In this document: positions 1-5,869 of the stretch, piece by piece
Layout: every line of letters starts with the position of its first letter
How positions within the stretch are numbered: the first letter of the stretch is position 1
NCBI GenBank assembly: GCA_021815935.1
Contig: JAKAZH010000050.1
Coordinates: 1 to 10,332, forward strand
DNA length: 10,332 nucleotides
Reading direction: 5' to 3'
Source of the DNA: Actinomycetes bacterium
GTDB lineage: Bacteria; Actinomycetota; Acidimicrobiia; Acidimicrobiales; Palsa-688
Translations under genes and position numbers: made by a program
The notes under the pieces: generated by a model
What the model saw: only the letters and a program-made list of their open reading frames with translations
The model's database searches: none
What the model was told of the DNA's origin: nothing

Positions 1-1
1 A

Positions 2-67
2 CGCCAGCGAGCCGTGACCCAACTCCAAACTCTCGGCTACCACGTCACCCTAAAACCAGCCGCCTGA
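2..67 (+). CDS. C-terminal tail of a CDS cut by the left edge, possibly a transposase
   Basis: An open frame runs from the left edge to a TGA at 65-67 and encodes RQRAVTQLQTLGYHVTLKPAA. The LGYxVTLxPAA ending reminds me of the C-terminal tails of actinobacterial insertion-sequence transposases, but 21 residues are too few to name a family. If it is a transposase, the right end of the element should lie a short way downstream, between 68 and about 135. I could not find a clear terminal inverted repeat, because the left end is outside the window. It could equally be the tail of an unrelated gene. Confidence 0.35.
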   Translation, partial: RQRAVTQLQTLGYHVTLKPAA

Positions 68-315
68 CCCCCAACACCACAACGAAAAGCCAAACCCAGC
101 CACCGCGCTAGCAAGGTCGGTCCCGACACTCACGCATTGATTCTCCTATCAGGTCTTCAATCGACTATTCGGCACCCACAGGCGAGATTCTGTCCCGACC
201 GCACGGGATCCGCCGAGAAATAGTGGCGCATCCCACCGACCTGGCAGCGAGGGATACCACGTCAACCACCGAAGGGGAGTGGTAGGGGACGCGTGCGCTC
301 TACCGGGAATGGCGT
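68..315. other. Intergenic stretch with no intact gene
   Basis: The stretch between the left-edge CDS tail and the acetyltransferase pseudogene holds no convincing gene. Long open frames here look like by-products of high GC, with arginine- and serine-rich translations of no recognisable family. The only structured item is a minus-strand ribosome-binding site and ATG near 135-147, listed separately. Part of it may be the end of a mobile element whose body lies to the left. Confidence 0.5.
108..147 (-). pseudogene. Orphan ribosome-binding site and ATG with a nine-codon frame (possible decapitated gene)
   Basis: On the minus strand AGGAG (143-147) lies five bases before an ATG (135-137). The frame reads MRECRDRPC and stops at TAG (108-110). 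A good Shine-Dalgarno with ideal spacing leading to so short a frame suggests that the 5' end of a gene was left behind when the sequence to its left was replaced, perhaps by the element whose tail ends at 67. A chance match, or a true micro-ORF or leader peptide, is possible. Confidence 0.25.
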
Positions 316-894
316 CTATGGCGTTCGGTGGTCGGGGTCGTCGGGGAAGAGCGAGAAAAGCAAGGCGTCTCGGCGACTTGGAGGGAAGGAGAAGTATCCA
401 CGTAGAACGCCCTCGCGTTAAAGGTGAGCCCACTCGAGAACCCGATCCGACGCGCAGTTCCCAGGTTCGACGAGGGCCGCAAGCGGTCCGACGGCGGGGA
501 GCGTCAACGCCCAGCGGCTCAGTAGCGAGACCACCCGTGTTGCAAAGCCCTCCCGACGCCGCGAGGCGACGACCCAGTAACCGAGTCCGACGACGCCGGG
601 CTGTTGGCGATGGACAAGCACGCTCAGACCGACCGCCGCATCGATAGCGCTGTCGACGATCGCCAGGATGAGACCTTCGCCAGACGTCGCTCGTACCCAC
701 TGGCGCTCGATGAACTCGTTGCCCGCTCTCTCGGAGAACGACCGCGGCACGGTCGTCCCGTTCGGGACCTCTGGATCCCTGCTCGCCTCTTCGATGCATG
801 AGAGGTCGCCGAAAGTCCAGGGACGTAACCGCAGCCCGTCACGCTCCAGGCGCACGTCAGCCGGGAAGGCGTCACGACGGTACACAGGGTCCAT
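316..894 (-). pseudogene. RimJ/RimL-type GNAT N-acetyltransferase interrupted by an in-frame stop
   Basis: The ATG at 892-894 opens a frame starting MDPVYRRDAFPADVRLERDG, with the layout of GNAT acetyltransferases of the RimJ/RimL group (Acetyltransf_3), which move an acetyl group from acetyl-CoA to an amine or protein N-terminus. The core LGYWVVASRRREGFAT is the acetyl-CoA-binding strand and loop (RxxGxA), followed by VEPGNCASDRVLEWAHL. There a TAA (418-420) stops the frame after 158 residues. Without any frameshift the same frame continues REGVLRGYFSF, then RRDALLFSLFPDD, and ends at TAG (316-318). This matches the usual family C-terminus (AGFxREGVLR...RRDALLxSLLPDD), so the TAA replaces the residue before REG. 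Full length would be about 192 codons, normal for the family. No strong Shine-Dalgarno is seen. A sequencing error or suppressed stop would restore the gene. Confidence 0.72.
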
Positions 895-1058
895 CTCGAG
901 AGAGTGCCACAGCACGACGTCACAGATAGCCGGTAGCGAGTCACCGCCGCCCGACGTCTGGCGTCCATGTTCGGGGGCGCGAGGTCGACGGTGGGACACA
1001 CACGCTGGTACGGGGCAGAGTGCGCCCCGACTGGTCATGGGCTGAGCGCCACCATCCG

Positions 1059-1088
1059 TTGACGGCGCACGTCTCTTGATGCCATAAT
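1059..1088 (+). promoter_or_regulatory. Sigma-70-type promoter placed for leaderless expression
   Basis: TTGACG (1059-1064) and CATAAT (1083-1088) are separated by 18 bases, a near-consensus housekeeping promoter in high-GC surroundings. The -10 box ends six bases before the ATG at 1094, so the expected first transcribed base falls on or next to that start codon. No usable Shine-Dalgarno precedes the ATG, which agrees with leaderless translation, common in actinobacteria. It would drive the acetyltransferase and the overlapping aaRS-like gene. Confidence 0.65.
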
Positions 1089-1093
1089 GGAAG

Positions 1094-1612
1094 ATGCCTG
1101 TCCAGGTGAGGCGAATCCGGTCAGCTGAGGGCAGGCTGCTCCGCGAGGTACGGCTCGCTGCCCTTGCAGATTCACCGCTCGCCTTCGAGTCGACCTTCGA
1201 TGAGGAGTGCAACCGTCCTGATGAGGCGTGGCAAACCGACGCTGCGGCTCGCTCGGAGGGGTTTGCGTCCGCCAACTTCATCGCAGAGGGCAAAGCTGGC
1301 GTCGTCGGATTGGTCGGCGCGTACCGGAGCGACGAGGAGCCGGGGACCGTCGAGCTCGTGTCGATGTGGGTCGCGCCGCACGCACGCGGCCAGGGCTTGG
1401 GCGGTCTCCTCGTTGAGCGCGTCGTCGAGTGGGCAGTGGCCGCCAGGGCGACTCGTGTCGCCCTATGGGTGACCCGCGGGAACGACCCGGCGATAGCGCT
1501 CTACACGAGGACCGGGTTCGGTACGACGGCTGCTAGCAAGGCACACGTGTCGCACCCGTGCCACGAGGAACTGCGAATGGCTCGCGAACTGGTTGGCGTG
1601 CCTGGTGGCTGA
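1094..1612 (+). CDS. GNAT family N-acetyltransferase
   Basis: A 172-residue protein of the Acetyltransf_1 type, expected to transfer acetyl from acetyl-CoA to an amino group; the substrate cannot be read from the sequence. Residues 1-35 have the N-terminal pattern RRIRSAEGRLLREVRLAALA. Strand 4 and the acetyl-CoA loop are clear at about 88-110 (VSMWVAPHARGQGLGGLLVE, with R98-G-Q-G-L-G103), and NDPAIALYTRTGF at 130-142 is the usual C-terminal motif. Length is normal for a single-domain GNAT. The ATG at 1094 fits the homology and the promoter just upstream, which would make the mRNA leaderless. An ATG at 1087 is out of frame. The 3' end overlaps the next gene by eight bases, implying co-expression. 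It is not closely similar to the broken acetyltransferase at 316-894. Confidence 0.88.
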   Translation: MPVQVRRIRSAEGRLLREVRLAALADSPLAFESTFDEECNRPDEAWQTDAAARSEGFASANFIAEGKAGVVGLVGAYRSDEEPGTVELVSMWVAPHARGQGLGGLLVERVVEWAVAARATRVALWVTRGNDPAIALYTRTGFGTTAASKAHVSHPCHEELRMARELVGVPGG

Positions 1613-2531
1613 GGGGCCGCTCCAGCGCATCACCAGGGACGCAGGTGTCGACTTCGTCGAAACGCTCCTCGAACTCCAACCAAGCGACCTCCAATCCGTG
1701 CTCCTGGAGGTCCACCGGCGACTTGCTGGCCGCCTCCAGCCAAGGACGGTTCTCCAGCGTTACGCCGATAGCCGATTCGTCCGCCCCGCTCCAGTAGACC
1801 CGCGTGTGCTGAGCGCATTCGAGCAGCTGGCCTGGTCGCTCCTACCTGATGGCTACCACCCGATCGAGCTGTCCCCGCTCTGCCCGCTCGGGACGTGCTC
1901 GACCCTCGCTGCCGTCGACCAGAACAAAGCCGTGGCGACGGACCGCAACGTCGAGGTCGTTTCAGACTCGACGAACGTGCTGGCGTTGGAGGCGGCACTT
2001 CTCCGACGAGCGGCGCTGCGGGAACCAGGCGGCGGGGAATCGATCGTGCGGCTCGCCGCCTCCCAGCGCCAGGTCCGAGCACAGCACTATGGAAGCCACA
2101 GGGCGCCGGCCCACTTTCGGCTCCTCGGGCTCGTCACTGCCGGCCGGGCACTGCCGAGGTCGTCGTTTGAGTGTGGAGCCCTGGTCGAGCAGGTCGGCTA
2201 CCTGGCCTCGCTTCTTCGAAGCTGGCGACCAACGTGGACGGTGGAAGTTGCGGTGACCGACTTCACCGGCCGATCTCGGCTGCTTGAAGAACAGGTCCTC
2301 GCTCCATTGCGCGCGCTCGCTCCAGAGGTCGACCTGCGAATTGATCCCGATCGACAAGAAGGGCGTGGCTACTACCTCGACCTCTGTTACAAGCTCTACG
2401 TTGGCACCGAGTCCGGTACAAGTGTCGAAATCGGAGACGGCGGTTCGACCGATTGGACGAGGACGCTGCTTAGCGACCGACGAGAGCGGCTCGTCATCGG
2501 GGGGCTCGGCACCGAGCGACTACTCGTCTGA
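1605..2531 (+). CDS. Uncharacterised protein resembling a class II aminoacyl-tRNA synthetase paralogue (HisRS/HisZ-like)
   Basis: About 308 residues from GTG 1605, which overlaps the upstream stop by eight bases; TTG at 1593 is an alternative and neither has a strong Shine-Dalgarno. I know no named function. The conserved-looking blocks are PIELSPLCPLGTCSTLAAVD (87-105), RNVEVVSDSTNVLALEAALL (114-133), GRGYYLDLCYKLYV (253-266), DGGSTDWTRTLLSDRRERL (278-296) and IGGLGTERLLV (298-308). The GxxYY and DGG...IGxGxERLL run recalls the end of the HisRS catalytic core (YYTG..., GGRYD, motif 3 GxGxERLL), with no anticodon-binding domain after it. From memory, similar uncharacterised proteins occur in other actinobacteria; that recollection is untested. 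It could be an amino-acid-activating enzyme, a HisZ-like regulatory subunit or a catalytically dead relative. The gene looks intact and co-transcribed with the GNAT gene. Confidence 0.72.
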   Translation: MAEGPLQRITRDAGVDFVETLLELQPSDLQSVLLEVHRRLAGRLQPRTVLQRYADSRFVRPAPVDPRVLSAFEQLAWSLLPDGYHPIELSPLCPLGTCSTLAAVDQNKAVATDRNVEVVSDSTNVLALEAALLRRAALREPGGGESIVRLAASQRQVRAQHYGSHRAPAHFRLLGLVTAGRALPRSSFECGALVEQVGYLASLLRSWRPTWTVEVAVTDFTGRSRLLEEQVLAPLRALAPEVDLRIDPDRQEGRGYYLDLCYKLYVGTESGTSVEIGDGGSTDWTRTLLSDRRERLVIGGLGTERLLV

Positions 2532-2536
2532 CAGAT

Positions 2537-2785
2537 GACAAGCTCCACGGTGGTGCGGAAGTACGTGCAGGTTTCGCAGGCGGACTCCATGCGGCACTCG
2601 AGCTCGATCGGCCGGGTGCCCAGCTCGTTGCCGAGCATCCGGGCATAGCTCTCTCGTCGGAGCTTGGTCATGGCGAGGGTCTCAAGGTCGGCCGGCACCA
2701 TGGGCTGTTCGCCATAGAGCGCGTCGACGCGTTCGCTCACGGCCTCGTACTCGTCGGCGACGGTGCGGTTCGTGATCTTTGACAC
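2537..2785 (-). pseudogene. Remnant of a tyrosine recombinase / phage-type integrase, C-terminal end only
   Basis: The minus-strand frame reads SKITNRTVADEYEAVSERV, then KLRRESYARMLGNELGTRP, IELECRMESACETCTYF and RTTVE. This is the C-terminal tail I associate with large actinobacterial site-specific integrases (…ITNRTVADEY…, KLRRE..RRMLGNG…RPVELDC.FESICESCTFF.TTIEF), including the paired cysteines of CETC. The catalytic core (R…HxxR…Y) is absent on the upstream side. The tail stops matching after TTVE near 2540, where the sequence passes directly into the antisense of the aaRS-like gene. It is therefore truncated at both ends and cannot recombine DNA. The upstream limit is uncertain: similarity may begin a few codons before 2785. 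It marks a former mobile element or integrated plasmid or phage. Confidence 0.65.
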
Positions 2786-2838
2786 CCGAGCCGGAGTCTC
2801 TTGCCACCGATGGCTGAAGCAGAGCTCCGGTGCTCCGA

Positions 2839-3015
2839 CTGGGCGACAGCGTCGGGGTCGAGAGCGTCGGATACGACCGGGCGCGCTCCCAGGCTGCGCA
2901 CCAAGTCCTGCTTCGACGGGGTCTTGGTCATCCAGACCACCTCGTGGCCTCGCGCACGAGTAGCGGGGACGAGCGCTCTACCGAGGACGCCGGTGGCGGC
3001 TGTTCCGAACTTCAC
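2839..3015 (-). pseudogene. N-terminal remnant of an NAD(P)-dependent epimerase/dehydratase
   Basis: From a GTG at 3013-3015 the minus-strand frame reads VKFGTAATGVLGRALVPA, then ARGHEVVWMTKTPSKQDL and LGARPVVSDALDPDAVAQ. This is the first Rossmann beta-alpha-beta unit of an atypical short-chain dehydrogenase/epimerase (GATGVLG nucleotide-binding motif, here AATGVLG) through the second strand. About 59 residues remain of an expected 280-330. After DAVAQ, near 2839, similarity ends abruptly, and the integrase tail begins some 40-50 bases further on, in another frame. The glycine-rich loop itself is slightly degraded (GTAATG in place of TGATG, one residue short). A fusion is unlikely; this reads as a deletion scar. 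Confidence 0.6.
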
Positions 3016-3135
3016 TCCTGTCAGCGATCGGGCGACGGCCCAGTTGGCGCTTGCCGCCGGGACTGCCGCTCGTCGCAGCGACCCCAGGCGGGAGCGCCCG
3101 ACCACCAGTCCACGCTGTAGGATCCATCGTCAATC

Positions 3136-3140
3136 GGAGG
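3136..3140 (+). promoter_or_regulatory. Shine-Dalgarno GGAGG fixing the start of the DHFR-like gene
   Basis: GGAGG lies eight bases before GTG 3149. It selects that GTG over upstream in-frame starts, which would add more than a hundred residues antisense to the epimerase remnant. A TAGGAT at 3118-3123 could be a -10 box, but no good -35 is seen. Confidence 0.75.
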
Positions 3141-3148
3141 TGTCGAAC

Positions 3149-3685
3149 GTGCGTAAGGTCGTCGCATACGAGCTGCTGTCCCTCGACGGCGTCGCGGAGA
3201 GGCCCGATGGTTTCTTCGCCGATTGGGACGAGGCGATGGGGGCCAACCTCAACGCCGTCATCGGGGCGCAGGACTCGGTCATCCTCGGCCGGCGCAGCTA
3301 CGAGGAATGGGCCGAGTTCTGGCCGGGCAGCGAGCTCGAGCCGTTCGCGACCTTCATCAACCGAGTCGCGAAGTACGTCGCCACCTCCACGCCCCTCGAT
3401 CGGAGCTGGGCTAATACGAGCGTGGTCGAGGGCGACCTGGTCGAGTTCGTACGGGATCTGAGAAACCAACCCGGGGCCGACATCGGCGTGCATGCAAGCA
3501 TCTCGGTCGCCCAGGCACTGCTCACCGCGGGCGTGGTCGACGAACTCCGACTGGTGATCGCGCCGACGATCGTGGGCCGCGGGCGGAGGCTCCTCGACGC
3601 CTTGCCGGCGATGCGGTTCGAGCCGATTCGAAGCACGATGTCGCCGGCTGGCTATCTGCTCATCGACTACCGCGTCATCCTGTAG
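3149..3685 (+). CDS. Dihydrofolate reductase family protein (RibD C-terminal domain-like)
   Basis: A 178-residue single-domain protein of the RibD_C/DHFR-like fold (YwjB/YyaP type), expected to bind NADPH and reduce an unidentified small substrate; these proteins are usually not true folate reductases. The start reads MRKVVAYELLSLDGVAERPD, the usual strand 1 with the SLDG turn. DSVILGRRSYEEWAEFWPG (42-60) is the family's LGRxTYE block. Later come GADIGVHASISVAQALL and VVDELRLVIAPTIVGRGRRL, the nucleotide-binding helix and the VDELRL.I.P...G.G..LF signature, ending with GYLLIDYRVIL. Length and motifs are complete. It appears to be monocistronic, flanked by gene scraps on the left and an empty stretch on the right. 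Confidence 0.88.
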   Translation: MRKVVAYELLSLDGVAERPDGFFADWDEAMGANLNAVIGAQDSVILGRRSYEEWAEFWPGSELEPFATFINRVAKYVATSTPLDRSWANTSVVEGDLVEFVRDLRNQPGADIGVHASISVAQALLTAGVVDELRLVIAPTIVGRGRRLLDALPAMRFEPIRSTMSPAGYLLIDYRVIL

Positions 3686-4322
3686 GCGAGCAACCTGTCC
3701 GCGGTGCGGGCTGGCCGTGCCAGGTCCAGCGCCGACGGGGCGCGGCTTGCGGTCCGGCGCGACTGCTGCCCGCCTGCGTCTCGAATGGCTTTCGTCCAGG
3801 CGGCGAAGGCGTTCCGCTCGCATCGCGGTCTGGACACCGAACGCTGGTCCCTATCCACACCACCGTCCCAGTGAATGCGGCGCCTCTCGCCAACCTCGCG
3901 GACGTGTGCCTCCGGGGTGGCTGGTGCGCTGTCCTCCTGCGCCTGTGCTCACTTGGCGGGCGGGCCGACTTCGTGGGGTTCGCCATCGTCTTGGTGTCGG
4001 ATATGGCGCTGACCTTTGTTGTCTCGACCGCGCTGGTGTTGATCGATCCGCGACCGTCACGCTTGTTCATCTCAGCTCACACCCAGACCCCGGCTCGGTC
4101 GCGTTCGGACGCAGCCCTTGTCGATGTAGCCGTGGCTTGGGCGATTCGGCTCGGCAGGTCCTCAAGGTGATCCAGTTGCAGCTTGATCGTGGACCAGGTC
4201 GCTGAGCAGGTCCCGGTGATCGACACGGTGGGACACGAGGGACTGGAAAGTGATTCTCGCCACTCAGCCAGCACTTCTCACGTTGCTCCGGCCCGGGAGG
4301 TGCGAAGCACGAGGTCGGGGGC
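3686..4322. other. Gene-poor region, possibly holding decayed coding sequence
   Basis: No gene can be supported in these 640 or so bases. Two weak traces exist. On the plus strand GTG 3871 opens a 99-codon frame whose middle is hydrophobic (VGFAIVLVSDMALTFVVSTA) with mostly G or C in third positions, but no Shine-Dalgarno or known family. On the minus strand, about 4140-4275, the two frames around DHRDLLSDLVHDQ and LQLDHLEDLPSRIAQ together faintly recall the helical linker of IS110-type transposases. Both may be chance. The MerR-type promoter begins immediately after this stretch. Confidence 0.4.
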
Positions 4323-4353
4323 TTGACTCTCCCGCCGGGGGAGGGTCCAGTCT
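4323..4353 (+). promoter_or_regulatory. MerR-type promoter with 19-bp spacer and operator dyad
   Basis: TTGACT (4323-4328) and CAGTCT (4348-4353) are 19 bases apart, the stretched spacing typical of promoters activated by MerR-family proteins through DNA untwisting. The spacer is a dyad centred on 4336: GAC and CTCCC (4325-4333) mirror GGGAG and GTC (4339-4347), with 9 of 11 base pairs symmetric. The regulator encoded two genes downstream (5870-6712) is the obvious candidate to bind here, which would make the operon autoregulated and ligand-induced. The -10 box ends seven bases before the efflux-pump GTG, so the transcript may be leaderless. Confidence 0.75.
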
Positions 4354-4359
4354 TGTTGT

Positions 4360-5817
4360 GTGACGCTCCTTCGGACACCCACCGGCACCACCTTGGCGAG
4401 CGCTACGCCCAACTCAGAGGTACCGGGCGGATGGGGCCCGCTGTCGGCGCTGATGACGGGAACGTTCATGATCGTCCTTGATTTCTTCATCGTGAACGTC
4501 GCCCTTCCCTCCATCCAGTCGGGCCTGCACGCTGGCGCAAGCCAGGTGGAGTGGGTGGTGGCCGGCTACGGGCTGGCTTTTGCCGTGTTCCTCGTCGCGT
4601 CGGGCCGGATCGGCGACCGGATCGGGAGGCGCCGGGCGCTCAGCGTCGGGCTGGGCCTGTTCGTGGTCACCTCCGGGCTCTGCGGGCTCGCGCCGAGCGC
4701 AGCGGTCCTCGTCGGCGCCCGCTTCGGGCAGGGGATCGCGGCCGCGCTGATCAGCCCGAACGTGCTGTCGCTCCTGGGTGTCGTCTACACCGGGTCGAAG
4801 AGGGTGAGGGCGATCACCGCCTACGGGATCGTCATGGGCCTGGCCGCAGCGAGCGGCCAGGTCGTCGGGGGGCTGCTGATCGCCGCCGATGTCGCAGGCA
4901 GCGGGTGGAGGGCAATCTTCTTGATCAACGTGCCGATCGGTGTGATCGCCCTGGCGCTGGTACCGAGGATCGTTCCCGAGTCCCGTGCCGAGCACGCCAA
5001 GCCTGTCGACATCTTCGGGATGGCACTCGTCACCCTTGCAATCATTGCGCTCGTTCTTCCCCTGATCGAGGGCAATGCGCTGGGCTGGCCGGCCTGGACG
5101 TGGGCCTGTTTCGCTGCCTCGGCCGTGTGTGCAGTCTCCCTCGTCGTGCACCAGCGCCGGTTGGCGGCGAGGGGAGGCACCCCGTTGCTCGATCCGCTCC
5201 TCTTCCGATCTACCACGCTGCGATCGGGTCTCGGCACGCAGCTCGCGTTTTGGTGCAGCCAGGCAGCGTTCTTCCTGGTCCTGTCCTTGTACCTCCAAGA
5301 CGGCCGCGGGCTCGACCCCTTGGACGCGGGCCTGGTGTTCACGATCCTTGCCGCCTCCTACCTGGTGGTCTCGCTGAGGGCCCCGGTGCTCACGGCGCGA
5401 TTCGGTCGGGACCTCGTCTTGGTGGGCGCGCTTCTCGTGGCTGGCGGCGACGTGGCGCTGTTGGTGTTCGTCGGCCACTTCGGCGGCGGTGGCCCGCTCG
5501 GGCTGATGGCCCCCGGTTTGGTCCTGGTCGGAGCGGGCCAGGGACTGGCGATCACGCCGCTCACCACGACGGTGCTCTCGCACACCACCTCGCAGAACGC
5601 AGGCACGGTCTCGGGCGCCCTGTCGACGATGCAGCAGGTCGGCAACGCGCTCGGCGTGGCTATCACCGGCGTGGTGTTCTACGGCGCGCTGGTCGGTGGG
5701 TACTCCAAGGCGTTCGGCCGGAGCCTCGTCGAGCTGGTGGTCCTCCTGGTGGGGGTGGCGCTGCTGACCCGCCTCCTGCCCGGTCGGGGCGTGTGCCCCG
5801 AGGCGAGAGGAGCCTGA
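4360..5817 (+). CDS. MFS drug efflux transporter, DHA2 (EmrB/QacA) family
   Basis: A 485-residue inner-membrane protein, expected to be a 14-helix proton-driven exporter. Helix 1 carries the DHA2 motif LDFFIVNVALPSIQ (40-53, D41). Motif A is GRIGDRIGRRRA (82-93) in the helix 2-3 loop, motif B has R121 (GARFGQGIAAAL), motif C lies around 156-173 (MGLAAASGQVVGGLL), and WRAIFLINVPIGVIAL (183-198) is the usual helix 6 signature. The GTG at 4360 leaves 27 cytoplasmic residues before helix 1. It has no Shine-Dalgarno and sits at the predicted transcription start, fitting leaderless translation; the ATG at 4453 would cut into helix 1. First gene of the operon, one base from the next possible start (5819). 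The drug exported is unknown; context points to a DNA-damaging compound. Confidence 0.92.
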   Translation: MTLLRTPTGTTLASATPNSEVPGGWGPLSALMTGTFMIVLDFFIVNVALPSIQSGLHAGASQVEWVVAGYGLAFAVFLVASGRIGDRIGRRRALSVGLGLFVVTSGLCGLAPSAAVLVGARFGQGIAAALISPNVLSLLGVVYTGSKRVRAITAYGIVMGLAAASGQVVGGLLIAADVAGSGWRAIFLINVPIGVIALALVPRIVPESRAEHAKPVDIFGMALVTLAIIALVLPLIEGNALGWPAWTWACFAASAVCAVSLVVHQRRLAARGGTPLLDPLLFRSTTLRSGLGTQLAFWCSQAAFFLVLSLYLQDGRGLDPLDAGLVFTILAASYLVVSLRAPVLTARFGRDLVLVGALLVAGGDVALLVFVGHFGGGGPLGLMAPGLVLVGAGQGLAITPLTTTVLSHTTSQNAGTVSGALSTMQQVGNALGVAITGVVFYGALVGGYSKAFGRSLVELVVLLVGVALLTRLLPGRGVCPEARGA

Positions 5818-5869
5818 GGTGGAGTCGACGGTTCGCCGAGCGGCGCCCTGGGAGAGCGAGACTGGTGTC

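Noticed and set aside
279..647. Plus-strand 122-codon frame rich in Arg, Gly and Pro
   Set aside because: Antisense to the acetyltransferase pseudogene, low-complexity basic composition and no ribosome-binding site.
895..1293. 132-residue N-terminal extension of the minus-strand acetyltransferase frame
   Set aside because: The extension overlaps the GNAT promoter and start on the other strand and has no family character; the RimJ/RimL domain starts at ATG 894.
2801..3148. N-terminal extension of the DHFR-like protein to a 294-residue frame
   Set aside because: GGAGG eight bases before GTG 3149 and the family N-terminus at that point show that the extension is untranslated; it is also antisense to the epimerase remnant.
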